A stretch of 64,000 bases of DNA from Halomonas salinarum (GTDB taxonomy: Bacteria > Pseudomonadota > Gammaproteobacteria > Pseudomonadales > Halomonadaceae), in NCBI RefSeq assembly GCF_012062845.1, contig NZ_WWNB01000010.1:62001-126000 (forward strand), read 5' to 3'. The notes under the pieces were generated by a model that did no database searches, was not told the DNA's origin, and saw nothing but the letters and a program-made list of their open reading frames with translations. The position numbers and the translations under genes were made by a program. Each line of letters begins with the position of its first letter. Within the stretch, counting starts at the first letter, position 1. Shown here one piece after another: positions 37,154 to 49,499 of this stretch.

Positions 37154-38835
37154 GCCTGAGCCTCCCCGGCCATCTTGGCCAACACCCGCTCGCGGGAACC
37201 GAACAAGCGGACCTGGCCCTGCTCCATCAGCAGCAAGCTATCGACTTCCTTCAACACGCCGGTGCGGTGACTGATCACCAAGAGCGTGATCCCCTCTCGC
37301 TTCAGCTCTCGCATCGCCGTGGTCAGCGCCTGTTCCCCCTGGTGATCGAGGTTGGAATTGGGCTCGTCGAGCACGACGAGGGCCGGATCGTCATACAGGG
37401 CTCGGGCCAGTCCGATGCGTTGCCGCTGTCCGGCGGACAGGGCCCCCCCGTTCGGTGTGAGACGGGTGTCGTAGCCTTCGGGCAGGTGAAGAATCATCTC
37501 GTGGACCCCGGCCCGCCTGGCCGCGGCCACCACCTTGTCGGCATCCAGCTCGTCGAAGCGGGCGATGTTTTCGCCGACGCTGCCCTCGAAGAGCTCGATG
37601 TCCTGCGGCAGATAGCCCACATAGGGGCCCAGCGCCTCGCGCTGCCATTGCATGATGTCCGCCCCGTCGAGGCGCACGCTGCCCTGGCGGGCCGGCCAGA
37701 TGCCCAGCAGCACGCGGGCCAGCGTCGACTTGCCGGCGGCACTGGCACCGATGATGCCGACGTGTTCGCCAGCGGCGATGGCGATGTTGACGCCTCGTAT
37801 GACCGGCCGCTCCTGGCTCGGCGGTCCCGCGGCCATGTCCTCGATCGTCAGCTCACCGCGCGGCGCCGGCAGCGCCATTCGCTGCTCGTCGCTGGGCGCC
37901 TCGCGAAACAGCGCCTCGAGACGCCGATAGGCGGCACGTGCCGCGACCACGCTCTTCCAGCCGCCGATGGCCTGATCGATCGGCGCCAGGGCACGCCCCA
38001 TCAACAGCGAACCGGCAATCATCATGCCCGGAGTGATCTGTTCCTTGAGTACCAGCAACGCGCCTAGCCCCAGGATCAGCGACTGGGCGGCCAGGCGCAG
38101 GGTCCTGGTCAGGCTGAAGAGCAGCCCGGCGCGGTCGCTGGCCTGCGACTGCTTGGTCAGATAGTTGCGATGCAGCCGAGCCCAACGCCTGCGGATGCCA
38201 CCCAGCATCCCCATGGCATGTAGCACCTCGGCATTGCGCAGGTTACTGGCGGCGAGTTCCCGTGACTCGGCCTGATCGCGACTGGCGGCGTCGAGCAAAT
38301 GGCGAGTGGCCTTCTCGCTGGCCACCACCAGCGCCAGCAGCAGTCCCCCCGCGACAGCGGCAAAGCCGCCGAACCAGGGATGGAACAGGGTCAGTACGAC
38401 CAGGTAGATCGGCACCCAGACGGCGTCGAAGAAGATCAGCAGCCCTCCCCCGGCCAGCGCCTGACGCAGGGTCGCCAAGTCATCGAGCGGCCAGGCGCCA
38501 TGACGTCCCGGCAGATTGAGATCCCGCCAGAACATGTGGCCATGCAGGCGATCATGAAGCTGCATATCGAAACGGTTACCGAGGCGTACCAGAACGCGGC
38601 TACGGACCCACTCCAGCGCCCCCATGATGCAGAAAAAGAAGACGACCAGTAGCGTCATTACCAGAAGTGTCGCCTCGCTGCCCGTGGTAATAACGCGGTC
38701 GTACACCTGCAGCATGTATAAAGCAGGTGTCAGCATCAGCAGGTTAATGAAAAGGCTAAAAAAGCAGGCCCAGCGCAGGGAGTGGCGGCAGTTTTCCAAG
38801 GCATTACCGAGTACGGTTCGCGATTCAACTGCCAT
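37150..38835 (-). CDS. Type I secretion ABC transporter, permease/ATPase (PrtD/AprD type)
   Basis: A 561-aa half-transporter. The membrane domain fills about residues 20-300. The ATPase domain follows with Walker A GASAAGKSTLARVL near residue 365, the signature LSAGQRQRIGLARAL near residue 473, and Walker B ALVVLDEPNSNLD. There is no N-terminal C39 or C39-like peptidase domain, so it belongs to the RTX protease/lipase exporter type (PrtD, AprD). It forms a two-gene operon with the HlyD adaptor and lies divergent from the RTX protein at 39160, its likely cargo. Confidence 0.94.
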   Translation of the reverse strand: MAVESRTVLGNALENCRHSLRWACFFSLFINLLMLTPALYMLQVYDRVITTGSEATLLVMTLLVVFFFCIMGALEWVRSRVLVRLGNRFDMQLHDRLHGHMFWRDLNLPGRHGAWPLDDLATLRQALAGGGLLIFFDAVWVPIYLVVLTLFHPWFGGFAAVAGGLLLALVVASEKATRHLLDAASRDQAESRELAASNLRNAEVLHAMGMLGGIRRRWARLHRNYLTKQSQASDRAGLLFSLTRTLRLAAQSLILGLGALLVLKEQITPGMMIAGSLLMGRALAPIDQAIGGWKSVVAARAAYRRLEALFREAPSDEQRMALPAPRGELTIEDMAAGPPSQERPVIRGVNIAIAAGEHVGIIGASAAGKSTLARVLLGIWPARQGSVRLDGADIMQWQREALGPYVGYLPQDIELFEGSVGENIARFDELDADKVVAAARRAGVHEMILHLPEGYDTRLTPNGGALSAGQRQRIGLARALYDDPALVVLDEPNSNLDHQGEQALTTAMRELKREGITLLVISHRTGVLKEVDSLLLMEQGQVRLFGSRERVLAKMAGEAQA

Positions 38836-39159
38836 GCAATAAGGCTCCCCGCACTGCTGCCATAAAAGGATAAAATGTTTTAATGCTTACCGATAAATGA
38901 CTAAAAACTACATTGCTATCTTGCAAAAATTTCATACCTCTCATTGACCCACTCATCTGCTTATACAACACTCTTTTCGTCTCTAACCTACGCTTACGCA
39001 TCGCACGATAGCGGCCAATAATGAGCACTTTCAACCGGAAGAAGGTGTCCTCAAATGGCAACAATATCAGCACCATTTTTAGACGTTTAATCCATAGAAA
39101 CCACCCACTATCGTCAGTAAGCACTGTCGCCTTTTGAAGACACAGGAGAGACTAAAATA
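38836..39159. other. AT-rich divergent intergenic region (T1SS / RTX gene)
   Basis: 324 bases, clearly poorer in GC than the flanking genes. It must hold promoters for both directions, but I could not assign a confident -35/-10 pair. A 99-codon open frame runs through it on the minus strand (38825-39124, very basic product) and touches the exporter start; I think it is fortuitous. Confidence 0.55.
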
Positions 39160-41028
39160 ATGAGTTCGTACATCGATGTCGGCACCGAGACCAACGCCGA
39201 GGAATTGCAGGCGTTGATCGATGATGCCGAGGCGGGGACGACCCTGAGGCTCGCCGCCGGCACCTTCGAGCTCGATGATGCCATCACCATCGAGCGTTCC
39301 GACATATCACTGGTCGGGGCCGGTGCCGACCAGACCACCCTGCGTTTCAGTGACCAAGCGCTGGAGCGCAATGACGACCATGCCATTCACGTGGATGGCA
39401 CGGAAAACACCTACCAAGGGGATCTGGCGTCGTCGATCGACGAGGGCGAGCAGCGGCTTACCCTGGATCGCGACCATGACCTGCAGGTCGGCGACACCCT
39501 CCGTCTCTGGCAGGACAACGACGATGCCTTCTTCGATGAGATCGGCGATACGTCCTGGCGCAAGGTCGAGCATGCCGAGCTGCGCACCAGCATGGCCAAG
39601 GTCGCGTCTGTCGATGGCGACAACGTCACGCTCGACCGCGGCGTACATTTCGATTTCGATGCTGGCAAGACGCAGATCGAACGCCTCGAAACGGCCGAAG
39701 ATATCGGCCTGAAAGGCTTCAGCGTCGAGTTCGATCTGGGCACGGCCGAGGCCGGCGACTTCGACAATACCCTGGATGAACTGACCGGCTACCATGCCGT
39801 ATCCCTCGAGGGCACCGTCGGGGCGAGCCTAAGCGACATCACGGTCAATGATGGCCCGTCGAATGCCTTCCATTTCTCCAGGACGCTGGACACCAGCGTC
39901 GAGGACATCGCAGCGCATGGGGCCTTCAACAAGGGCAGTGGTGGCAATGGCTACGCCTACGAGCTGCATGAAAGCTACGACGGCAGCTTCAGCGGACTCG
40001 AGGACACCGGCATGCGCCATGGCTTGGTGTTCGCCTCCTGGCGCTCCTCGGTGGGCAACGACGTCGAGGTCGCCTATACCGACCGCGACGTCAATTTCCA
40101 CGGCGGCCGCGACCATGACAACAGCGTGCGGGTCCTTGAGTCCGTGCGTGACCCCGATGCCGATACCATGTCCCCCGCCTTGTGGACCAACTCGGGAGGC
40201 GAGAGCTTCGGCGCCATCACCGATGCCGAGGCCAACGACGTGATCTTCGACTACATGGTCGGTTCGCGGCGCAGCGATGATGTCCAGGGCTCCGATGATG
40301 GTGTCTACCTCAACGGCAACCTGGGCGATGACACCCTGACCGGCGGTGCCGGCAATGACATCCTCCAGGGCGGGCCGGGAGACGACTGGATCGATGGCAC
40401 CGATCGACTCGATGGCGGCGATGGCACCGACACGGCACGCTATGTCGGCGACTATGCCGATCACCAGGTATCACTCAATGACGAAGGAGCTGAGATCACC
40501 GGGAAAGGCAGCCACGACACCCTCACCAACATAGAATTCGCCGTCTTCGGCGATGGCAGCACCCTGCATCTGGCGTCGGGCAACGTCTTCGCGGGCGAAC
40601 CGCTCGCCGCCCCCGATGCCTCCACGATCCTGAACGGTGACGCTGAACTGCCAGGCCTGGTCGAGGACGGCACCGAGCTGTTGGCGACCAGCAATACCAC
40701 CAGCAGCTGGTCGTCGGGCTATGTCGCCGAGGTTTTCATCGAGAACGTCTCCGATGAGGAGATCATCAACCCCGAGGTACGCTTCGACCTGGCTGCGGAT
40801 ATCGATACGCTGTGGAACGGCAATCTGAGCGAAGACGACGGCGCTTACCGCGTGGAAGACAACACCGACAACACCCTCGCCCCCGGCGAGTCCTGGCGTT
40901 TCGCCTTCAAGGCCTATGGTGATGACCAGTCGCTGCCCGACGAGATGACTGCCAGTAACGATAATGGCAACGACATCGACGTACAGCTACTGGGCATGGC
41001 CAACCAGGTCGATGACCTGGCGGGCTGA
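39160..41028 (+). CDS. RTX right-handed beta-helix protein with C-terminal CBM2-like domain
   Basis: A 622-aa, very acidic protein with no signal peptide, as expected for type I secretion. Residues 1-370 look like a pectate-lyase-type beta-helix (an opening like GTTLRLAAGTFELDDAITIERS and GAGADQTTLRF, then many short strands). RTX calcium-binding nonapeptides follow at about 385-425 (GNLGDDTLTGGAGNDILQGG, GPGDDWIDG, LDGGDGTD). Residues about 505-610 resemble a family 2 carbohydrate-binding module (SSWSSGYVAEVFIENVS, LWNGNLSEDD, LAPGESWRFAFKAYG). Activity could be a polysaccharide lyase, epimerase or adhesin; no catalytic set is evident. It is divergent from the T1SS genes. AGGAGAG precedes the ATG. 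Confidence 0.85.
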   Translation: MSSYIDVGTETNAEELQALIDDAEAGTTLRLAAGTFELDDAITIERSDISLVGAGADQTTLRFSDQALERNDDHAIHVDGTENTYQGDLASSIDEGEQRLTLDRDHDLQVGDTLRLWQDNDDAFFDEIGDTSWRKVEHAELRTSMAKVASVDGDNVTLDRGVHFDFDAGKTQIERLETAEDIGLKGFSVEFDLGTAEAGDFDNTLDELTGYHAVSLEGTVGASLSDITVNDGPSNAFHFSRTLDTSVEDIAAHGAFNKGSGGNGYAYELHESYDGSFSGLEDTGMRHGLVFASWRSSVGNDVEVAYTDRDVNFHGGRDHDNSVRVLESVRDPDADTMSPALWTNSGGESFGAITDAEANDVIFDYMVGSRRSDDVQGSDDGVYLNGNLGDDTLTGGAGNDILQGGPGDDWIDGTDRLDGGDGTDTARYVGDYADHQVSLNDEGAEITGKGSHDTLTNIEFAVFGDGSTLHLASGNVFAGEPLAAPDASTILNGDAELPGLVEDGTELLATSNTTSSWSSGYVAEVFIENVSDEEIINPEVRFDLAADIDTLWNGNLSEDDGAYRVEDNTDNTLAPGESWRFAFKAYGDDQSLPDEMTASNDNGNDIDVQLLGMANQVDDLAG

Positions 41029-41041
41029 CCACCGGGCACAA

Positions 41042-41071
41042 AAAAAGGGCACCCCGAGGGGTACCCTTTGC
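41042..41071. terminator. Terminator at the end of sucD (and of the RTX gene)
   Basis: On the minus strand an 11-bp stem with one mismatch and a 2-base loop is followed by seven Ts (plus-strand A-run 41041-41047). It lies between the convergent RTX gene and sucD. Confidence 0.85.
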
Positions 41072-41092
41072 GCCATGAGGCGGGTCGCCGGC

Positions 41093-41965
41093 TTACCAGC
41101 CGGTGACCTGCTTCAGGGCATCGCCAATCTCGGCCAGGGAACGCACGGTCTTGACGCCCGCTGATTCCAGGGCGCCGAACTTCTCGTCGGCCGTGCCCTT
41201 GCCGCCGGAGATGATGGCACCAGCATGGCCCATGCGCTTACCCGGAGGCGCGGTCACGCCCGCGATGTAGGCGACCACTGGCTTGGACACGTTGGCCTTG
41301 ATGTAGGCCGCGGCTTCTTCCTCGGCGGTGCCGCCGATCTCGCCGATCATGACGATCGCTTCGGTCTGCGGGTCCTGTTCGAACATCTCGAGGATATCGA
41401 TGAAGTTGGAGCCCGGGATCGGGTCACCGCCGATACCGACGCAGCTCGACTGGCCGAAGCCATGGTCAGTGGTCTGCTTGACGGCTTCGTAGGTCAGGGT
41501 GCCGGAGCGTGACACGATACCGACCTTGCCCGGCTGATGGATATGGCCCGGCATGATGCCGATCTTGCTTTCACCCGGTGTAATCACACCCGGGCAGTTC
41601 GGGCCGATCAGGCGCACGCCCAACTCGTCGCACTTGACCTTGGCATCCAGCATATCGAGCGTCGGGATGCCTTCGGTGATGCAGACGATCAGCTTGATGC
41701 CACCGTTAGCAGCTTCAAGGATGGAGTCCTTGCAGAACGCCGCCGGCACATAGATCACGGACGCTTCTGCGCCGGTCTCGGCAACGGCTTCCTTGACGGT
41801 GTTGAACACCGGCAGACCCAGGTGTTCCTGGCCGCCCTTGCCCGGTGTCACGCCGCCGACCATCTGGGTACCGTAGGCGATGGCCTGTTCGGAGTGGAAG
41901 GTTCCCTGGCCACCGGTGAAGCCCTGGCAGATGACCTTGGTGTTCTTATCGATCAGGATACTCAT
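41093..41965 (-). CDS. sucD: Succinyl-CoA synthetase alpha subunit
   Basis: Succinyl-CoA to succinate with substrate-level NTP formation, as alpha-2-beta-2 with SucC. The 290-aa length and sequence match the family: N-terminal CoA-binding Rossmann fold ([18 protein letters not shown]), [11 protein letters not shown], and the phosphohistidine loop [14 protein letters not shown] (catalytic His near 247). It overlaps the sucC stop by one base (TAATG). It is the last gene of the operon, before the terminator at 41042. Confidence 0.97.
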   Translation of the reverse strand: MSILIDKNTKVICQGFTGGQGTFHSEQAIAYGTQMVGGVTPGKGGQEHLGLPVFNTVKEAVAETGAEASVIYVPAAFCKDSILEAANGGIKLIVCITEGIPTLDMLDAKVKCDELGVRLIGPNCPGVITPGESKIGIMPGHIHQPGKVGIVSRSGTLTYEAVKQTTDHGFGQSSCVGIGGDPIPGSNFIDILEMFEQDPQTEAIVMIGEIGGTAEEEAAAYIKANVSKPVVAYIAGVTAPPGKRMGHAGAIISGGKGTADEKFGALESAGVKTVRSLAEIGDALKQVTGW

Positions 41966-43131
41966 TACTTGCCCTCCGCTGCCTTGACAACCTGCTGTGC
42001 CGCGTCAGTCAGGCTGGTAGCAGCGATGATGTTCAGACCGCTGGACGCCAGTTTCTCGGCACCCAGCTCGGCGTTGTTGCCTTCCAGACGTACCACGACC
42101 GGCACGTTGACGCCGACTTGCTCGACGGCACCGATGATGCCCTCGGCAATCATGTCGCAACGCACGATACCGCCGAAGATGTTGACCAGCACGGCCTTGA
42201 CGTTGTCATCGGAGAGGATGATCTTGAACGCTTCTGCCACGCGTTCCTTGGTAGCGCCACCGCCCACGTCAAGGAAGTTGGCCGGGCTGCCACCGTTCAG
42301 GTTGACGATGTCCATGGTGCCCATGGCCAGGCCGGCGCCATTGACCATGCAACCGATGTTGCCGTCGAGCGCCACGTAGTTCAGATCCCAGGCGGCCGCT
42401 TCGGCTTCACGATCGTCTTCCTGAGACGGGTCCTGCATGGCCTGCAGGTCCGGGTGACGGTACAGAGCGTTGCCATCCAGGCCGATCTTGGCGTCGAGGC
42501 AGTGCAGGTTGCCTTCACCGGTGATCACCAACGGGTTGATCTCGAGCAGGGCGAGATCCTTGTCGTGGAACAGCTTCGACAGACCCAGGAAGATCTTGGT
42601 GAACTGCTTGATCTGTTCCTTGTTAAGGCCCAGTGCGAAACCGAGTTCACGTGCCTGGTACGGCTGAGCGCCGACCAGCGGGTCGATCTCGGCCTTGAGA
42701 ATCTTCTCGGGCGTTTCCTCGGCGACCTTCTCGATCTCCACGCCACCTTCGGTGGAGGCCATGAACACCACGCGACGGGTAGTGCGATCGACGACGGCGC
42801 CCAAGTACAGCTCGTTGGCGATGTCGGTGCAGTTCTCGACCAGAATCTTGGCGACCGGCTGACCGTGCTCGTCGGTCTGGAAGGTCACCAGTTTCTTGCC
42901 CAGCCACTGCTCGGCAAACGCCTTGGCCTCTTCCGGACTCTTGATCAGCTTGACGCCGCCGGCCTTGCCGCGACCACCAGCGTGGACCTGAGCCTTGACG
43001 ACCCATTTGTCACCACCGATCTTGTTGCAAGCTTCTGCAGCTTCTTCCGGGGTATCCACGGCAAAGCCCTTGGATACCGGCAGACCATAATCGGCAAACA
43101 GCTGTTTGCCCTGATACTCGTGAAGATTCAT
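41965..43131 (-). CDS. sucC: Succinyl-CoA synthetase beta subunit
   Basis: A 388-aa ATP-grasp subunit that binds the nucleotide and succinate; same length as E. coli SucC. It begins [19 protein letters not shown] and has the nucleotide-binding [17 protein letters not shown] and the loop [16 protein letters not shown]. Coupled to sucD by a one-base overlap, and 140 bases downstream of lpd. The gap holds no clear terminator, so it is probably read with lpd. Confidence 0.97.
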   Translation of the reverse strand: MNLHEYQGKQLFADYGLPVSKGFAVDTPEEAAEACNKIGGDKWVVKAQVHAGGRGKAGGVKLIKSPEEAKAFAEQWLGKKLVTFQTDEHGQPVAKILVENCTDIANELYLGAVVDRTTRRVVFMASTEGGVEIEKVAEETPEKILKAEIDPLVGAQPYQARELGFALGLNKEQIKQFTKIFLGLSKLFHDKDLALLEINPLVITGEGNLHCLDAKIGLDGNALYRHPDLQAMQDPSQEDDREAEAAAWDLNYVALDGNIGCMVNGAGLAMGTMDIVNLNGGSPANFLDVGGGATKERVAEAFKIILSDDNVKAVLVNIFGGIVRCDMIAEGIIGAVEQVGVNVPVVVRLEGNNAELGAEKLASSGLNIIAATSLTDAAQQVVKAAEGK

Positions 43132-43271
43132 CGTGTCATGCCATTGGTTGCATGTGACTCGAACGATGATCGTGGCGCGCCACCTCTGTAGCGTGCCAAG
43201 TCATCCCCGTTTGCCCCGAGCCGGTCGGAGCATGGCGCCGCTCAGGTAGGCGGCGCTCGTTGTTCGGCGAC

Positions 43272-44747
<1,476 letters not shown>

Positions 44748-44757
44748 TCACGCTGAC

Positions 44758-46371
44758 TCACACGTCGAGCAGCAGGCGTGCCGGATCCTCGAGCAGTTCC
44801 TTCATGGTGACCAGGAACTGGACCGCATCCTTGCCATCGATCATGCGGTGGTCGTATGACACGGCGAGGTACATCATCGGACGAATCTCGACCTTGCCAT
44901 TCACCGCCATCGGACGTTCCTGAATCTTGTGCATGCCAAGAATCGCGGTCTGCGGCGGGTTCAGGATCGGTGTCGACATCAGCGAACCGAAGATACCGCC
45001 GTTGGTAATGGTAAAGGTACCGCCCTGCATTTCATCGATGCCGAGCTTACCAGCACGGGCACGCTTGCCGAAGTCGACGATGGTTTTCTCGACATCCGCA
45101 ATTTTCATGCTGTCGGTGTCACGCAGCACCGGCACGACCAGGCCACGGTCGGTGGACACGGCCACACCGATGTCCTGATAACCGTGATAGACGATGTCGC
45201 TGCCGTCGATGGAGGCATTGACGTCCGGGAAGCGCTTGAGCGCCTCGGAGGCCGCCTTGACGAAGAAGCCCATGAAGCCGAGCTTGGTGTCGTGTGCCTT
45301 GAGGAAGGTGTCCTTGTACTGGGCCCGCAGATCCATCACCGCGCCCATGTCCACCTCGTTATAGGTGGTCAGCATGGCAGCGGTCTGCTGGGCCTCGACC
45401 AGACGCTTGGCGATGGTCTTGCGCAGGCGACTCATCGGCACGCGCTTCTCGGGGCGCTCGCCGTCAGCAACAGGCGCCGCCGTGGCAGCCGGTGCTGCAG
45501 CACTGGCCGACGCCGACTTGGTCTTCTGGGCGGAACCTTCCTTGACAGCCTTCTGAACGTCTTCTTTCAGCACGCGACCGCCCTTGCCGGTGCCTTCGAT
45601 CTTGGCCACGTCCAGATCATGCTCGGCGACCATCTTGCGCGCCGCCGGAGCAAGAATCTTGTCGCCGACTTTCTCGTCGCTACCCTGATCGTCGCTGCCT
45701 TGATCGCTGCTGCCCTGCGAAGAAGAGGCCTCAGCCTTGTCGGCATCACCCGCCGGCGCTTCGCCGCCGCCGGCGCCTTCAGCGAAGCTTGCAAGCACCG
45801 CCTCGGACTCGACCTGAGAACCTTCCTCGGCCTTGATCTCGGAAAGCGCGCCATCAGCGGGTGCAACCACCTCGAGCACCACCTTGTCGGTCTCGATATC
45901 GACCAGCACTTCGTCACGCTTGACCGCTTCACCGACTTTCTTGTGCCAGGTCGCAACCGTGCCTTCCTGGATGGATTCCGGGAAGGTCGGCGCCTTGACG
46001 TCATGGGTCTTGCCGGAGGCTTCGGCCTTCGGTGCCGACTTGGCTTCGCTCTTGTCAGCGGCCTTCTCGTCGGCTTTTTCCTCAACCTTATCGTCAGCTT
46101 TCTCGTCGGCCTCGGGCTCGCTCTTCGCTTCGCCCGCAGCGCCGAGGGTACCCAACACCTGCTCGGAAGTGACGGTATCGCCCTCTTCGGCCTTGATCTC
46201 GGAAAGCGTACCGGCTTCGGGTGCCACGACCTCGAGCACCACCTTGTCGGTCTCGATTTCGACGATCAGCTCGTCACGCTCGACGCTGTCACCCGGCTTC
46301 TTGTGCCAGGCAGCGACGCTGCCCTCGGCAACGGATTCCGGAAAGGTTGGCGCTTTGATCTCGGTAGCCAT
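44758..46371 (-). CDS. sucB: 2-Oxoglutarate dehydrogenase E2 (dihydrolipoyl succinyltransferase) with two lipoyl domains
   Basis: E2 core of the 2-oxoglutarate dehydrogenase complex, passing succinyl to CoA. At 537 aa it is about 130 longer than E. coli SucB (405), because it has two lipoyl domains. Residues 1-77 and about 105-180 each carry the lipoylation motif [13 protein letters not shown] charged Glu/Lys/Ala linker separates them. The E3-binding domain follows ([25 protein letters not shown], near 255), then the catalytic domain ending [13 protein letters not shown] with the HxxxDG site. The ATG at 46371 fits the family; the frame is open to 46434. Confidence 0.96.
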   Translation of the reverse strand: MATEIKAPTFPESVAEGSVAAWHKKPGDSVERDELIVEIETDKVVLEVVAPEAGTLSEIKAEEGDTVTSEQVLGTLGAAGEAKSEPEADEKADDKVEEKADEKAADKSEAKSAPKAEASGKTHDVKAPTFPESIQEGTVATWHKKVGEAVKRDEVLVDIETDKVVLEVVAPADGALSEIKAEEGSQVESEAVLASFAEGAGGGEAPAGDADKAEASSSQGSSDQGSDDQGSDEKVGDKILAPAARKMVAEHDLDVAKIEGTGKGGRVLKEDVQKAVKEGSAQKTKSASASAAAPAATAAPVADGERPEKRVPMSRLRKTIAKRLVEAQQTAAMLTTYNEVDMGAVMDLRAQYKDTFLKAHDTKLGFMGFFVKAASEALKRFPDVNASIDGSDIVYHGYQDIGVAVSTDRGLVVPVLRDTDSMKIADVEKTIVDFGKRARAGKLGIDEMQGGTFTITNGGIFGSLMSTPILNPPQTAILGMHKIQERPMAVNGKVEIRPMMYLAVSYDHRMIDGKDAVQFLVTMKELLEDPARLLLDV

Positions 46372-46414
46372 TGAATTTCCCTTATGAGTTCTCTCTCGTC
46401 CGATGGGGATACCT

Positions 46415-49234
46415 TCAAAGGTTGAAGGCGTCATCCACCAGTTGGCGCTGCTGTTCTACGTGCACGGACATGTAACCGGCAGCCGGAGCCGCTGAGGCGG
46501 GACGACCCGCAAATTTCAGGTCGCGTCCCATGCCATCGCGCAACATGTCTGCTACTACCCGCAGGTGATGCTGGCTTTGATACCAGGCGCCCTGGTTGAG
46601 CGGTTCTTCCTGACACCAGACAATCTGGTCGAGATTTGGATACACCTTGAGGGCCTCTTGCAGTTCTTCCTTCGGGAAGGGATAGACCTGCTCAATGCGA
46701 ACCACCGCGGTGTCTTCACGCTCGTTCTCGGCGCGGTAGGTGGCGAGATCATAATAGACCTTGCCGGAACACAGCACCGCCCGCGTGACCTTCTCTGCCT
46801 CGAGCTTGCCCTGGTCGGGCAATACCATCTGGAACTTGCCGTTAGCCAGTTCCTCAAGCGTGGAGGTCGCTTCCTTGTGGCGCAGCAGACTCTTCGGCGA
46901 CATGACCACCAGAGGCTTACGCAGCGGACGAATCACCTGACGGCGCAACAGATGGAAAATCTGCGCCGGCGTCGTCGGCACGCAGACCTGCATGTTGTGC
47001 TCGGCACACAGCTGCAGGAAGCGCTCGAGGCGAGCGGAAGAGTGCTCGGGGCCCTGCCCCTCATAGCCGTGAGGCAGCAGCATGGTCAGACCGCACAAGC
47101 GTGCCCACTTGGTTTCACCGGAGGAGATGAACTGGTCAACCACCACCTGGGCGCCATTGAAGAAGTCCCCGAACTGGGCCTCCCAGATATCAAGCGCATT
47201 GGGCATGGTGGTGGCGTAGCCGTACTCGAAGGCCAGCACGGCTTCTTCCGACAGGTAAGAATCGTGGATGGTGAAGCGCGGCTGGTCCTCGGCAATATGC
47301 TCGAGCGGCACGTACGTGCTGCCGTCCTTCTGGTTGTGCACCACCGCATGGCGGTGGGAGAAGGTGCCGCGTCCACTGTCCTGGCCAGTGATACGAATCG
47401 GATGCCCCTGATCGAGCAGCGTGGCATAGGCCAGGGTCTCGGCAAAGCCCCAGTTCAGCGCCATGCCACCGGCCACCATCTTGCGCCGGTCTTCATAGAT
47501 CTTGGCGACCTGACGCTGGACCTGAATACCGTCCGGCACTTCACACATCTTGGTGGCGAGCTGCTGCATGCGCTTCATGTCGACAGTGGTGTCGGCATCG
47601 CCGGTCCACTCATGGCCGAGATACGGCGCCCAGTCGACGAACAGCGAGGTGTTCGGCTCCTTAACCAGCGCGTTGGCCACATGATTGCCGGCCATCAGGT
47701 CGTCGCGATACTTTTCCATCTGCGCTTTGGCATCGTTTTCGCCAATCACGCCCTCATCAACCAGACGCTTGATGAAATGCGTGCGCGCCGACGGATGATC
47801 CTTGATCTTGCTGTACATCATCGGCTGGGTGCCGGAGGGTTCGTCGGCCTCGTTGTGGCCACGACGGCGGTAGCACACGAGATCGATGACCACGTCACGC
47901 TTGAACTGATGGCGATAGTCGATCGCCACCTGGGTCGCGTGCAGCACCGCGTCCGGGTCGTCGGCGTTGACGTGGAAGATCGGCGCCTGAACCATCTTGG
48001 CGATATCGGTGCAGTACTCGGTGGAGCGTGTATCGCCAGGATGGGAGGTCGTGAAGCCCACCTGGTTATTGATCACGATATGCACCGTGCCGCCCGTCTT
48101 GTAGGCACGGGTCTGTGACATCTGGAAGGTTTCCATGACCACGCCCTGACCGGCGAAGGCCGCATCACCATGGATACTGATCGGCAGTACCAGGCTGCCA
48201 TCGGCGTCATCACGACGATCCTGACGAGCCCGCACCGAGCCTTCGACCACCGGAGAGACGATTTCCAGATGCGAGGGGTTGAACGCCAACGCCAGGTGGA
48301 CTTCGCCTCCCGGCGTCATCACGTTCGAACTGAACCCCTGGTGATACTTGACGTCACCTGAGCCCTGAGAGATCACCTTCTTACCGTCGAATTCCTCGAT
48401 CAGGTCGGAGGGAGCCTTGCCCAGAATGTTGACCAGCAGATTGAGACGCCCACGGTGCGCCATGCCAATGACGACTTCCTTGGTGCCGTAGCCACCGGCC
48501 CGCTGGATGATTTCATCCATCATTGGGATAAAGCTTTCGCCACCCTCGAGGCCGAAGCGCTTGGTGCCTGGGTACTTGGATGCCAGGTAACTTTCCAGAC
48601 CCTCGGCCGCCGTCAGTCGTTCGAGTACGTGCTTGCGCACGTCCGGGCTGAACTTGGGCTTGGAGCGCACCGACTCGAAGCGCTGTTGCAGCCAGCGCTT
48701 CTCTTCAGTGTCGACGATGTGCATGATCTCGCAGCCGATGGAACGACAGTAGGTCTGTTCCAGCGCATCGACAATCTCCTTGAGCGGCGCCTTGTCCTTG
48801 CCCAGGAAAAAAGACCCTGTCTGGAATTCGGTATCCAGATCGGCCTCGGTCAACTGGTGAAAGGACAGCTCAAGATCAGGTACCGGCACCTGACTACGCA
48901 GCTTGAGCGGGTCGATATCGGCCTTCTGATGCCCGCGGAAGCGATACGCATTGATCAGCTGGAGAACCTTGACCTGCTTTTTGCTCTCGCCACTGTCGAC
49001 GCTCGCGGTAGCCTGAGCACTACGCCGGGACTGGCCGAGCTGGTAGAACTGGTCGCGAATCGGGCTGAGTGGAATGTCTTGGGAGGGGCTGCCATCCGGG
49101 CGGGGCAATTGATCAAAGTAATTGCGCCACTCGTCGGGGACAGCATTTGGATCGACGAGGAACTGTTCATATAGCGCTTCCACATAGTGAGCGTTGCCGC
49201 CACTGATATGAGATGTGCGCCACATCAACTCCAT
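46415..49234 (-). CDS. sucA: 2-Oxoglutarate dehydrogenase E1
   Basis: Thiamine-diphosphate enzyme that decarboxylates 2-oxoglutarate and succinylates the lipoyl group of SucB. It is 939 aa from this ATG (944 from an in-frame ATG at 49249). I prefer 49234 because AAGAAGG lies 4 bases upstream. Landmarks: [31 protein letters not shown], and the C-terminal half with [17 protein letters not shown]. It is 43 bases upstream of sucB. A hairpin lies between sdhB and this gene, so it may have its own promoter as well as read-through. Confidence 0.97.
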   Translation of the reverse strand: MELMWRTSHISGGNAHYVEALYEQFLVDPNAVPDEWRNYFDQLPRPDGSPSQDIPLSPIRDQFYQLGQSRRSAQATASVDSGESKKQVKVLQLINAYRFRGHQKADIDPLKLRSQVPVPDLELSFHQLTEADLDTEFQTGSFFLGKDKAPLKEIVDALEQTYCRSIGCEIMHIVDTEEKRWLQQRFESVRSKPKFSPDVRKHVLERLTAAEGLESYLASKYPGTKRFGLEGGESFIPMMDEIIQRAGGYGTKEVVIGMAHRGRLNLLVNILGKAPSDLIEEFDGKKVISQGSGDVKYHQGFSSNVMTPGGEVHLALAFNPSHLEIVSPVVEGSVRARQDRRDDADGSLVLPISIHGDAAFAGQGVVMETFQMSQTRAYKTGGTVHIVINNQVGFTTSHPGDTRSTEYCTDIAKMVQAPIFHVNADDPDAVLHATQVAIDYRHQFKRDVVIDLVCYRRRGHNEADEPSGTQPMMYSKIKDHPSARTHFIKRLVDEGVIGENDAKAQMEKYRDDLMAGNHVANALVKEPNTSLFVDWAPYLGHEWTGDADTTVDMKRMQQLATKMCEVPDGIQVQRQVAKIYEDRRKMVAGGMALNWGFAETLAYATLLDQGHPIRITGQDSGRGTFSHRHAVVHNQKDGSTYVPLEHIAEDQPRFTIHDSYLSEEAVLAFEYGYATTMPNALDIWEAQFGDFFNGAQVVVDQFISSGETKWARLCGLTMLLPHGYEGQGPEHSSARLERFLQLCAEHNMQVCVPTTPAQIFHLLRRQVIRPLRKPLVVMSPKSLLRHKEATSTLEELANGKFQMVLPDQGKLEAEKVTRAVLCSGKVYYDLATYRAENEREDTAVVRIEQVYPFPKEELQEALKVYPNLDQIVWCQEEPLNQGAWYQSQHHLRVVADMLRDGMGRDLKFAGRPASAAPAAGYMSVHVEQQRQLVDDAFNL

Positions 49235-49391
49235 TATGCCTTCTTGCATGTCTCGGTCACCCTACACTGATGGGGTGTTATCGGCGCCATATACGGCATC
49301 GCCGCATCGGCGTGACTGTTGCCCTGCCGGTTGGGCTTGTGTCCTATCCGGCGAGCTTCGGCATGAACCGAAAGCCCAGGTCTCGATCGCC

Positions 49392-49420
49392 AAGAGCCGG
49401 TGCACTAGGCACCGGCTCTT
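49392..49420. repeat. 12-bp inverted repeat between sdhB and sucA
   Basis: AAGAGCCGGTGC (49392-49403) and its complement (49409-49420) are separated by 5 bases. On the minus strand it would form a hairpin just after sdhB but lacks a T-run. It may be a weak terminator or a processing/attenuation site setting sdh against suc expression. Confidence 0.65.
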
Positions 49421-49499
49421 GGGGACGGGGCCGGCTCAGGTGTGACAAAACGCCACATCCTGATATGGGAATCCATGATAGCAAGTCGAGCGCGACGAT

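Noticed and set aside
39160-41028. AlgE-type mannuronan C5-epimerase
   Set aside because: It shares a beta-helix and RTX repeats, but I see no clear AlgE catalytic motif or typical N-terminus, so only the fold and domains are stated.
44929-46374. 481-codon plus-strand frame opposite sucB
   Set aside because: It is the antisense shadow of the lipoyl-domain gene; its sequence only reflects high GC at third positions and the repeated lipoyl DNA.
46565-48118. 517-codon plus-strand frame opposite sucA
   Set aside because: Antisense shadow of a well-conserved enzyme; no family resemblance or ribosome-binding site.
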